From Chloroflexia bacterium (GTDB taxonomy: Bacteria; Chloroflexota; Chloroflexia; Thermomicrobiales; CFX8): 5,110 nt of DNA. The stretch lies in contig JACCZH010000430.1 in assembly GCA_013696045.1 (NCBI GenBank), forward strand, positions 1 through 5,110, given 5' to 3'. A program made the translations under genes and the position numbers. Below, piece by piece: positions 1 through 5,110 of the stretch (position 1 is the stretch's first letter; each line of letters starts with the position of its first letter). The notes beneath the pieces were generated by a model. It was not told the DNA's origin and ran no database searches. It was given only the letters and a program-made list of their open reading frames with translations.

Positions 1-1044
1 GATATGCTCCGTCGCCTCACCGCGAACATAGTGTCTCAGGCTCGCGGCAAGGCCGGCCAAACATGACTTATCGGCCCTCAGCGCGCGTGCCAGTGGATGC
101 CGCGCGATTCTTTCCACCACCTCTTCGCTGCCAAGAATCAACCCCGCCTGCGGCCCCCCTAACAGCTTGTCACCAGATGCACAGACCACATGCGCCCCTG
201 CCGCGATGCTTTCGGCCAACGTCGGCTCGTGTTGCAGTCCAAAATCCGCTGTCTGGAGCAGGCAACCGCTTCCAACGTCTTCGATTAGCAGAACACTGCG
301 TTCGGCCGCCAGTGGCGCAAGGGCCGCAACAGTCGCCGCCGCGGTGAAGCCGACGACCGCAAAATTGCTGGCATGAACTTTGAGATAGGCCCCCGTCCGC
401 TCGCTGGTGGCTTGTTCGTAGTCTGAAACATACGTGCGATTCGTCGTGCCGACCTCAACAAGCCGCGCGCCGCTGCGCGTCAACACATCCGGAACACGAA
501 AGCCCCCGCCAATCTCGACCGCCTCACCACGCGACACGATGACCTCCCGACCGGCGCACGTTGCGGCCAGGGTCAGGAGCACAGCAGCGGCATTATTGTT
601 GACCACCAATGTCCGCTCCGCGCCCGTGAGAAGCCGCATCAGCCGTTCCACATCCTCGCCGCGTCCACCGCGCTCCCCGGTCTCCATATCAACTTCCAGC
701 GCCTGGTAACGCGCGGCATGTTCCGCCATGGCCGTTGCCGTAGCTTTGGAGACCGGGGAACGCCCCAAGTTTGTATGAATCACAACTCCGGTGCCATTCA
801 CGACGATGTCGCTGGTTCCGCTGGCAAGTGCATCCAGATCGGCTATAACACGAGAAAGAAGAATTTCAGGAGTTGAGGTGTCGCCATTAAGAATGGCTTG
901 CCGGGCTTCCTCCTGGCGTCGGCGGACGACGGAAACGACAATCGAGGGAAGAAGCGTTTCATTTGAACAAGCTAGCTTGGGATCGGAAAGGATGTCGCTC
1001 ACTGAAGGGAGTGAGCGCAGCGCTCGACGGGAGGAATCATCCAT
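1..1044 (-). CDS. selA: L-seryl-tRNA(Sec) selenium transferase SelA, selenocysteine synthase (C-terminus cut by window edge)
   Basis: SelA is a cytoplasmic PLP enzyme that converts seryl-tRNA(Sec) to selenocysteinyl-tRNA(Sec) using selenophosphate. The visible part is 348 residues; family members are usually about 460, so roughly the last quarter lies outside the window. Seen in the translation: an N-terminal helical region with the typical LPSVSDIL start (12-19), the VNGTGVVIHTNLGRSP signature (82-97), VVNNNAAAVLL (147-157), SRGEAVEIGGGFRVPD (171-186), EVGTTNRT (197-204), and SGDKLLGGPQAG (290-301) with K293 as the expected PLP-Schiff-base lysine, followed by HPLARALRADK (316-326). The ATG at 1044 is preferred because the conserved N-terminus begins right after it. 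Its ribosome binding site is weak (GAAAGAA, minus strand, 1060-1054). A nearby out-of-frame ATG meets a stop after four codons. tRNA-Pro lies just upstream on the same strand. selB, selC and selD are not in view. Family identity is very secure. Confidence 0.96.
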   Translation of the reverse strand, partial: MDDSSRRALRSLPSVSDILSDPKLACSNETLLPSIVVSVVRRRQEEARQAILNGDTSTPEILLSRVIADLDALASGTSDIVVNGTGVVIHTNLGRSPVSKATATAMAEHAARYQALEVDMETGERGGRGEDVERLMRLLTGAERTLVVNNNAAAVLLTLAATCAGREVIVSRGEAVEIGGGFRVPDVLTRSGARLVEVGTTNRTYVSDYEQATSERTGAYLKVHASNFAVVGFTAAATVAALAPLAAERSVLLIEDVGSGCLLQTADFGLQHEPTLAESIAAGAHVVCASGDKLLGGPQAGLILGSEEVVERIARHPLARALRADKSCLAGLAASLRHYVRGEATEHI

Positions 1045-1075
1045 CTGTCATCGTTCTTTCGGTATGCCAGATAAC

Positions 1076-1100
1076 AAAAAAAGAGCGGGGTTGCCGCTCT
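1076..1100 (-). terminator. Intrinsic terminator of tRNA-Pro
   Basis: Read on the minus strand, a perfect 7-bp stem AGAGCGG / CCGCTCT (1100-1094 with 1088-1082) closes a 5-nt loop and is followed directly by a run of six T (1081-1076). This is a canonical Rho-independent terminator. It begins 15 nt after the CCA end of tRNA-Pro and ends 31 bp before the selA ATG, so it should separate the tRNA transcript from selA or allow only partial read-through. Confidence 0.9.
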
Positions 1101-1115
1101 CTCCTGTCCAATTTC

Positions 1116-1192
1116 TGGTCGGGGAGAGAGGATTTGAACCTCCGGCCTCCGCGTCCCGAACGCGGCGCGCTACCAAGCTGCGCCACTCCCCG
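1116..1192 (-). tRNA. tRNA-Pro, anticodon CGG
   Basis: The minus strand folds into a complete 77-nt cloverleaf. The acceptor arm CGGGGAG/CTCCCCG is perfect. The D arm is GCGC/GCGC around AGCTTGGTA. The anticodon stem CCGCG/CGCGG carries loop TTCGGGA, giving anticodon CGG (1158-1156), which reads the proline codon CCG. The variable region is 5 nt. The T arm is GGAGG/CCTCT with loop TTCAAAT and one G-T pair. The discriminator is A and the 3' CCA is encoded in the gene (1118-1116). A promoter lies upstream and an intrinsic terminator downstream, so it appears to be a self-contained single-tRNA unit. Confidence 0.97.
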
Positions 1193-1204
1193 TTTGGTTG
1201 CCGA

Positions 1205-1233
1205 AGTATAGCATTGCCATGACCGCCCCACAA
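1205..1233 (-). promoter_or_regulatory. Sigma70-type promoter of tRNA-Pro
   Basis: On the minus strand there is a -35 box TTGTGG (1233-1228), a spacer of exactly 17 bp (1227-1211) and a -10 box TATACT (1210-1205). Transcription would start near 1198, a few bases before the tRNA 5' end at 1192. Box quality, spacing and position all agree. No experimental support is available here. Confidence 0.75.
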
Positions 1234-1274
1234 CACGCTCCAGGAGCCCAGTAGAAGCCGTGGCTCATATGGGC

Positions 1275-1280
1275 TAGAAT
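1275..1280 (+). promoter_or_regulatory. Probable -10 box for tRNA-Arg (and possibly hpf)
   Basis: TAGAAT (five of six to the TATAAT consensus) lies 15 nt before the tRNA-Arg 5' end, which would place the start of transcription near 1287. The hexamer 17 bp upstream (TAGAAG, 1252-1257) matches the -35 consensus at only three positions, so this promoter is weaker in appearance than the divergent tRNA-Pro promoter. Confidence 0.45.
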
Positions 1281-1295
1281 CTGATGACGGTGCTT

Positions 1296-1368
1296 GCCCG
1301 CGTAGCTCAGGGGATAGAGCAGGGGCGTCCTAAGCCCTGTGCCGGGGGTTCGAATCCCTCCGCGGGCG
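1296..1368 (+). tRNA. tRNA-Arg, anticodon CCT
   Basis: A 73-nt cloverleaf: acceptor GCCCGCG/CGCGGGC perfect; D arm GCTC/GAGC with loop AGGGGATA; anticodon stem GGGGC/GCCCT (one G-T pair) with loop GTCCTAA, giving anticodon CCT (1329-1331), which reads the arginine codon AGG; variable region GTGCC; T arm GGGGG/CCCTC with loop TTCGAAT; discriminator G at 1368. The next bases are CCG, so the 3' CCA is not encoded and must be added by CCA-adding enzyme, unlike the tRNA-Pro next door. No terminator is visible before hpf, which starts 69 nt downstream, so a joint transcript is likely. Confidence 0.97.
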
Positions 1369-1423
1369 CCGGCTGGTTGCGGTAAGCTGCGGCATAGTCC
1401 CGTCGCCGAGCTTGCCGACTGGA

Positions 1424-1430
1424 AAGGGAG
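1424..1430 (+). promoter_or_regulatory. Ribosome binding site of hpf
   Basis: AAGGGAG lies 7 nt before the ATG at 1438. This spacing and quality decide the start against the longer in-frame reading from GTG at 1339, which would begin inside tRNA-Arg. Confidence 0.8.
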
Positions 1431-1437
1431 ACTCCCC

Positions 1438-2004
1438 ATGGATGTCCAGATCAACACCAAGAACGTGCGCCTGACCGACCACCTTCAAGACTACATAGAG
1501 ACCCGGGTCGGCAAGCTTGCCAGCGTCAATGAGCGCGCAACGGACGCAAAGTTCGAGTTGCGGTCGGAGCATCCTCGCACCGGTGGAGAACAGTTCATCG
1601 CCCAATTCACGATCGCGACTCGTGGAAATCTCCTTCGAACCGAAGTACGCAACCACGACCAGCATGCTGCTATCGATCAAGCCGTCGACAAGATGAAGCG
1701 TCAGATACGCAGGTACCACGACCGCAAACGAGACTTGACGCGCCGCAACGCCCTGAGTCTCGGTGAAATGGCTGTCGAACAGTTGGATCTCAGCGCGGAG
1801 GCCGAAGTTGAGGCTGTCGACGGAGCAGTCGTGCGCACCAAGCGATTCATGCTTCAGCCAATGGATCCTTCGGAGGCGATCGAGCAAATGGAGCTGTTGG
1901 AGCACGATTTCTTCGTCTACTACAATCCTGACACCAGCCGGATGAACGTCCTCTACCGGCGCAAAGATGGAGACTACGGCATAATCGAGCCGGATATTGC
2001 CTAA
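1438..2004 (+). CDS. hpf: Ribosome hibernation promoting factor, long form (HPF/RaiA family)
   Basis: Long HPF binds the 30S subunit in the mRNA/tRNA channel and pairs 70S ribosomes into inactive 100S dimers during stationary phase or stress. The product is 188 residues, the usual size of the long form. Residues 1-100 form the ribosome-binding domain (start MDVQINTKNVRLTDHLQDYI, ending in the basic helix DKMKRQIRRYHDRKRD at 84-99). Residues about 102-130 are an acidic linker. Residues 131-186 are the dimerisation domain with hallmark segments VRTKRFMLQPMDPSEAIEQM (132-151), LEHDFFVYYN (154-163) and VLYRRKDGDYGIIEP (171-185). It is complete, begins at an ATG with a good ribosome binding site and ends in tandem stops TAATAG. 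It follows tRNA-Arg by 69 nt with no recognisable promoter between, so it may be expressed from the tRNA promoter. Confidence 0.97.
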   Translation: MDVQINTKNVRLTDHLQDYIETRVGKLASVNERATDAKFELRSEHPRTGGEQFIAQFTIATRGNLLRTEVRNHDQHAAIDQAVDKMKRQIRRYHDRKRDLTRRNALSLGEMAVEQLDLSAEAEVEAVDGAVVRTKRFMLQPMDPSEAIEQMELLEHDFFVYYNPDTSRMNVLYRRKDGDYGIIEPDIA

Positions 2005-2010
2005 TAGAGC

Positions 2011-2033
2011 GGGGCCGGGAATAAATCGGCCTC
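2011..2033 (+). terminator. Weak hairpin after hpf, possible terminator
   Basis: GGGGCCG (2011-2017) can pair with CGGCCTC (2027-2033), with one G-T pair, around a nine-base AT-rich loop. It starts 7 nt after the hpf stop codon, a sensible place for a terminator. It lacks a following T run, so it may instead be an attenuating or 3'-protecting hairpin, or chance. Confidence 0.3.
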
Positions 2034-2133
2034 TTCGCCATGTTATAGCCACTATGGCCGGACTGGGTCCAGTTTTCCGTGCCGAATTAGCGCGCGCGCC
2101 TCGACCAGCCATGTACGTGAGGTTGAAACTCCT

Positions 2134-2139
2134 GAAAGG
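2134..2139 (+). promoter_or_regulatory. Ribosome binding site supporting a TTG start of the glycosyltransferase
   Basis: GAAAGG sits 9 nt before TTG at 2149. The two in-frame ATG codons further in (2182 and 2218) have no comparable purine-rich element, which favours the TTG. The support is moderate only. Confidence 0.45.
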
Positions 2140-2148
2140 CTACGACGT

Positions 2149-3486
2149 TTGGTAGCGATCGATTCTCAGTTCCGAGCCCCTATGCTAACACCAGTTGCCC
2201 GCGTACAGCGCGTGGCGATGATAAGCGTTCACACGTCACCGCTTGCCATGCTGGGCCGCAAGGACGCCGGCGGGCTCAACGTCTATGTGAGGGAGCTCGC
2301 CCGTCAGCTTGAATGCTCACGCGTCATGGTGGATATTTTTACCCGCCGCTACGATGACAAAACGCCCGAAATTGTCCGAATAAGCGCCGGCATACGAGTG
2401 ATTTCTGTTGACGCGGGTGCGCCGGAGCCGGTATCGAAGGATGATCTTTTTTGCCTGCTGCCAGAATTCGCGAGCGAAGTCGCCCTTTTCTCCTTGCGCG
2501 AGGGAATTCGCTATGACGTGGTCCACAGCCATTACTGGCTTTCAGGCTGGGTAGCCAATCTGCTCAAACGCTACTGGAACGCCCCGTCCGTTCACATGTT
2601 TCATACTCTGGCACATCTCAAAAACCTTGTGTCCGACGACAAGAACCATGAATCCACCCTGCGCGTGCAGATCGAGCGACGGCTGCTCGAAGTACTCGAC
2701 AACATCGTCGCGCCAAATCCCGACGAGCGAGCGGAGCTTATCTGGACACTAGGCGCCAACAACGCCCGGATCTGCACAATCCCACCTGGAATCGATCTCA
2801 ACCGCTTTCAACCTCGTGACAGGGATGAAGCGCGCCTCAAGCTCGAACTACCAGACAACCCGTTGGTTCTTTTCGTTGGCCGGATAGATCCAATCAAGGG
2901 TATAGACACACTGCTCAAAGCATTTCGAGACCTTCAGACAAAAGACTGGGGGGATCGCCCACCCAAGCTGGTCTTTATCGGTGGCAGCATGATCGAACAT
3001 TCGGACGGCACAATGACTCCAGGAGCCGATCTGATGCCAGTGGTGGAGCAAGCGCGCACCATGGGCATTGCGGACAACATCATCTTCCGCGGCGCTCAAC
3101 CTCAAGACCTGTTGCCCGATTATTACGCCGCGGCGACTGTGTGCGCCGTCACCTCTTTATATGAGTCCTTCGGCCTGGTGGCAGTCGAAGCAATGGCTTG
3201 CGGGCTTCCCGTTGTTGCGACCCGCGTCGGCGGAATGAAGTTCACCGTCGAAGAGGATGTCAGTGGGCTTCTGGTTCCAAGCGGCGACCATCAGGGCATC
3301 GCGGACGCCCTGGCAACAGTCATCGCGGATCGCCCGTTCCGGTCGACCCTGCAGGTTGGCGCGCGTCAAGCAGCCATTCGTTTTTCCTGGCATACGGTCG
3401 GCTCGGCGGTTCTCAATCTCTACGAACGTCTGGCGGATGGAGAACGGGACAACCTCTGCTGCTACGGCGAAATCTACGCGTCCTAA
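2149..3486 (+). CDS. GT4-family glycosyltransferase, MshA-like (GT-B fold)
   Basis: A 445-residue retaining glycosyltransferase of the GT4 family, expected to act in the cytoplasm on a nucleotide-sugar donor. The N-terminal acceptor domain has RKDAGGLNVYVREL (37-50), HSHYWLSG (126-133) and HTLAHLKN (152-159). The C-terminal donor domain has IPPGID (211-216), FVGRIDPIKGIDTLL (242-256) with the donor-binding R and K, and the EX7E signature YESFGLVAVEAMACGLP with E339 and E347. These segments resemble MshA (mycothiol pathway, UDP-GlcNAc to inositol phosphate) and the related sucrose-phosphate-synthase-like enzymes. Substrate cannot be read from sequence, and no mycothiol gene is in view, so no symbol is given. 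The start is uncertain: TTG at 2149 has a ribosome binding site, while ATG at 2182 or 2218 would remove 11 or 23 poorly conserved residues. The next gene follows after 4 nt, indicating an operon. Confidence 0.9.
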   Translation: MVAIDSQFRAPMLTPVARVQRVAMISVHTSPLAMLGRKDAGGLNVYVRELARQLECSRVMVDIFTRRYDDKTPEIVRISAGIRVISVDAGAPEPVSKDDLFCLLPEFASEVALFSLREGIRYDVVHSHYWLSGWVANLLKRYWNAPSVHMFHTLAHLKNLVSDDKNHESTLRVQIERRLLEVLDNIVAPNPDERAELIWTLGANNARICTIPPGIDLNRFQPRDRDEARLKLELPDNPLVLFVGRIDPIKGIDTLLKAFRDLQTKDWGDRPPKLVFIGGSMIEHSDGTMTPGADLMPVVEQARTMGIADNIIFRGAQPQDLLPDYYAAATVCAVTSLYESFGLVAVEAMACGLPVVATRVGGMKFTVEEDVSGLLVPSGDHQGIADALATVIADRPFRSTLQVGARQAAIRFSWHTVGSAVLNLYERLADGERDNLCCYGEIYAS

Positions 3487-3490
3487 CCTT

Positions 3491-4198
3491 ATGCAGCCGT
3501 CGACGACGTTCAGCGTCGCTCCTGAAATCTTCGACCGGTTTCCTGATTACATCGTGGGCTGGGTGATCGTCAGCGATAGGCAAAACAGCGCCGAGAATAC
3601 CGCCATTTCAGCGCTCTTGTCGGGGGCGGAGGACCGCGCGCAACTGCTGTATGCCGAGCGAGACCTTAAAGAAGAGCCGGCCATTGCTGTGTGGCGTCGG
3701 GCCTTTTCGACCCTGGGTTGGTCGGCCAGTAAGTATCCGTCCTCTGTCGAAGCAATCTTGAAACGAGTGTCGCGCAGAGGAACACTCCCGCGCGTCAACA
3801 CGGCGGTCGATCTCGCTAACGCCGCAACGCTACTCTACCTCGTCCCGGTTGGTTGTCACAATCTCGATCTCGTTCCGACCCTACAGGTGAGGCCGGCTGT
3901 CGCAACGGACGACTTCCTGCCTATGGGAGAAGTGGAACCCGAGAAACCTCTGCCCGGAGAGTTTGTGTATGCTGCTGGGAACAGCGTCCGCACTCGTCGC
4001 TGGGTATGGCGTCAGTCACGTGATGCATTGGTCGGAACTGATGCAAACACGTTGTTCTTTCCTGTCGACGGGTTCTCAAGTGTCACGCACTCACGAGTAG
4101 AAGCCGCGACCGAGTTTCTCGCCAGTGTGTGTCGCGAGCATTTCTCGCCCGATGTCACGACGGGACTCATCTCACGCGATCAGACTGCAATGCTTTAA
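3491..4198 (+). CDS. Stand-alone B3/B4 tRNA-binding/editing domain protein (PheRS beta-like)
   Basis: A 235-residue protein made almost entirely of a B3/B4 domain, the fold that in the phenylalanyl-tRNA synthetase beta subunit hydrolyses mischarged Tyr-tRNA(Phe). Seen: FSVAPEIFDRFPDYIVGWVIV (7-27, first strand region), WRRAFSTLGWSASKYPSSVEAIL (68-90), LPRVNTAVDLANAATL (99-114), PVGCHNLDLV (119-128), GEFVYAAGNSVRTRRWVWRQ (156-175) and FFPVDGFSS (189-197). These follow the order typical of solo B3/B4 proteins. No synthetase catalytic or anticodon-binding domain is present, so it is not a broken pheT. Biological role is not established for such solo proteins; trans-editing or amino-acid/tRNA sensing is inference. 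The ATG lies 4 nt after the glycosyltransferase stop with no clear ribosome binding site, so translation is probably coupled. Confidence 0.88.
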   Translation: MQPSTTFSVAPEIFDRFPDYIVGWVIVSDRQNSAENTAISALLSGAEDRAQLLYAERDLKEEPAIAVWRRAFSTLGWSASKYPSSVEAILKRVSRRGTLPRVNTAVDLANAATLLYLVPVGCHNLDLVPTLQVRPAVATDDFLPMGEVEPEKPLPGEFVYAAGNSVRTRRWVWRQSRDALVGTDANTLFFPVDGFSSVTHSRVEAATEFLASVCREHFSPDVTTGLISRDQTAML

Positions 4199-4226
4199 AG
4201 CTGACCGCGGAATTTTGGATCATAAC

Positions 4227-4257
4227 AGTCATCTCGACCGCAGTGGTCGAGATGACT
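4227..4257. terminator. Perfect 13-bp inverted repeat between convergent genes, probable bidirectional terminator
   Basis: AGTCATCTCGACC (4227-4239) and its exact complement GGTCGAGATGACT (4245-4257) enclose the loop GCAGT. The hairpin starts 28 nt after the B3/B4 stop and lies 21 nt beyond the peptidase stop, the usual site of a shared terminator for converging transcripts. The flanks are AT-rich (CTCATAATTTG on one side; GTTATGATCCAAAATT read on the minus strand) but have no clean T run on either strand, so termination is likely rather than shown. Confidence 0.6.
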
Positions 4258-4278
4258 CTCATAATTTGACGATGTGTC

Positions 4279-5110
4279 CTAGAAGTTCGCCAGCAGGGCG
4301 GCAATCAGCGCCACGCGCTCATCAATCTTGTCGACCTCAATATGCTCATCGTCCGCATGGCCACCGTGCCCGTTGCAACCCAGACCGTCAAGGGTGGGGA
4401 CGCCAATCGCGGCGGTGAAGTTACCATCCGAGCCACCTCCAGTCGACGCTTCCTTCAGGTCCAGCCCAAGCGTGCGGCCGATCTCACGAACGCGCTGGAA
4501 GTTCGTAGCAATAGCGTCGGTGCGCTCCATCGGCGGCCTGTTCAGCTCGCCGTCTACCGTGATCGTCGTGCCAGCCACCGCCGGCTGGGCATTCAGGATC
4601 ATCGGAACCAGCTTGTCCGCCTCAGCCATCGAGGTAACGCGCAGATCAATGAGCGCCTCAGCGTGAGCCGCCACGACGTTGCGCTTGGTCCCGCCGGAAA
4701 TAACGCCGACGTTCACCGTCGTTCCACGCTCGTAATCCGTCAATCCATGTAACCACTGTATCTGCCGAGCCAGCTCTTCGACCGCACTGATTCCGGCCTC
4801 GTGATCGGCGCCGGCGTGCGAGGCGCGGCCTTCAATGGTCATCGTGAACATGCCGACGCCTTTGCGCTCAGTCTTCAATGCGCCATCTGGCGGCACGGGT
4901 GGCTCAAGACAGAGCACTAACTCGGATTCCCGGGCGAGCGCTTCCAGCATTGGTCGCGACACCGGCGAGCCGACCTCTTCGTCAGTATTGATTATCCAGG
5001 TAATCGGACGCTTTTGAAGTCCAAGATCATTGAAAACGTCCAACGAGGTCAGCATCATGGCGGCCGACGCTTTCATGTCGAAAATTCCAGGCCCGAACGC
5101 ATGGTTGTCC
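4279..5110 (-). CDS. M20-family zinc metallopeptidase, glutamate carboxypeptidase/ArgE/DapE-like (N-terminus cut by window edge)
   Basis: The frame is open to the right edge, so the N-terminal 100 or so residues, including the first metal-binding histidine, are missing; an internal ATG at 5076 is not the start. The visible 276 residues begin NHAFGPGIFDMKAS, whose FDM aspartate is the expected bridging metal ligand. They continue with TDEEVGSP (catalytic and metal-binding glutamates, fragment residues 44-45), LCLEP (E69, third acidic ligand), the dimerisation domain with GRASHAG (94-100), then TGGGSDGNFTAAIGVPTLDGLG and GHGGHADDEHI, which carries the last histidine ligand (probably H251). All ligands expected in this part are present, so the enzyme looks active. 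The domain order and the EEVGSP/GGGSDGN pattern are closest to carboxypeptidase G2-type enzymes, which remove C-terminal glutamate, but ArgE/DapE-like amidohydrolases cannot be excluded. It converges on the B3/B4 gene. Confidence 0.93.
   Translation of the reverse strand, partial: DNHAFGPGIFDMKASAAMMLTSLDVFNDLGLQKRPITWIINTDEEVGSPVSRPMLEALARESELVLCLEPPVPPDGALKTERKGVGMFTMTIEGRASHAGADHEAGISAVEELARQIQWLHGLTDYERGTTVNVGVISGGTKRNVVAAHAEALIDLRVTSMAEADKLVPMILNAQPAVAGTTITVDGELNRPPMERTDAIATNFQRVREIGRTLGLDLKEASTGGGSDGNFTAAIGVPTLDGLGCNGHGGHADDEHIEVDKIDERVALIAALLANF

Noticed and set aside
1106..1111. TTGGAC on the minus strand as a -35 box for selA
   Set aside because: No -10 like hexamer lies 16-18 bp downstream; that position falls in the terminator stem.
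1116..1192. tRNA-Pro as an integration (att) site
   Set aside because: No integrase, no duplicated tRNA 3' end and no foreign-looking DNA are present in the window.
63..1222. Plus-strand open frames opposite selA
   Set aside because: They are Arg/Ser/Pro-rich low-complexity translations antisense to a strongly conserved gene, with no recognisable domain.
1037..1236. Short open frames over tRNA-Pro with peptides such as VAQLGSAPRSGRGG and GEDLNLRPPRPERG
   Set aside because: These are well-known spurious proteins produced by translating tRNA genes. The cloverleaf explains the sequence completely.
1245..1275. Inverted repeat AGCCCA/TGGGCT with a 19-nt gap near the tRNA-Arg promoter, considered as an operator
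   Set aside because: Six-base arms with a long gap are expected by chance in GC-rich DNA, and no regulator is nearby.
1339..1437. In-frame GTG extension of hpf by 33 codons
   Set aside because: The GTG is inside tRNA-Arg, while the ATG at 1438 has a ribosome binding site and matches the family N-terminus.
1330..2112. A 260-codon open frame on the minus strand across hpf
   Set aside because: It is antisense to the unmistakable hpf gene. Its end reads through tRNA-Arg, and its sequence matches no family I recognise. High GC produces such shadows.
3257..3490. In-frame N-terminal extension of the B3/B4 protein into the glycosyltransferase gene
   Set aside because: It would overlap the conserved C-terminus of the glycosyltransferase by over 200 bp, and B3/B4 homology starts only after the ATG at 3491.
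4125..5017. Plus-strand open frames opposite the M20 peptidase
   Set aside because: They are antisense shadows with no domain signals; the minus-strand frame carries all M20 motifs.

Overview
The window is ordinary bacterial chromosome of moderately high GC (about 58-60% by eye), with tightly packed genes on both strands and no sign of phage, transposon, CRISPR or plasmid sequence. The source is not proven. A long-form ribosome hibernation factor, a selenocysteine synthase, an MshA-like glycosyltransferase and a stand-alone B3/B4-domain protein would fit a Chloroflexota (Thermomicrobia-like) genome. That placement is an inference from gene content, not a sequence match.

Layout from left to right. 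Positions 1-1044 (minus) hold the N-terminal 348 residues of SelA, L-seryl-tRNA(Sec) selenium transferase, which runs off the left edge. Just upstream of it on the same strand is tRNA-Pro(CGG) at 1116-1192. It has a well-formed promoter and a textbook intrinsic terminator that ends only 31 bp before the selA start. A 103-bp divergent intergenic region separates this from tRNA-Arg(CCT) at 1296-1368 (plus). Sixty-nine bases later comes hpf (1438-2004), a complete long-form hibernation promoting factor. After a 144-bp gap come an MshA-like GT4 glycosyltransferase (2149-3486) and, 4 nt behind it, a small B3/B4-domain protein (3491-4198). A 13-bp perfect inverted repeat (4227-4257) sits between these genes and a convergent M20 metallopeptidase gene (4279 to the right edge, minus, N-terminus missing).

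Functionally, most of the window concerns translation: a selenocysteine enzyme, two tRNAs, a ribosome hibernation factor and a protein related to the editing domain of phenylalanyl-tRNA synthetase. The glycosyltransferase and the M20 peptidase are metabolic. The points most worth checking are the lack of room for a selA promoter behind the tRNA-Pro terminator, the apparent tRNA-Arg/hpf co-transcription, and the coupling of a solo B3/B4 protein to a glycosyltransferase. No clearly new system was found.
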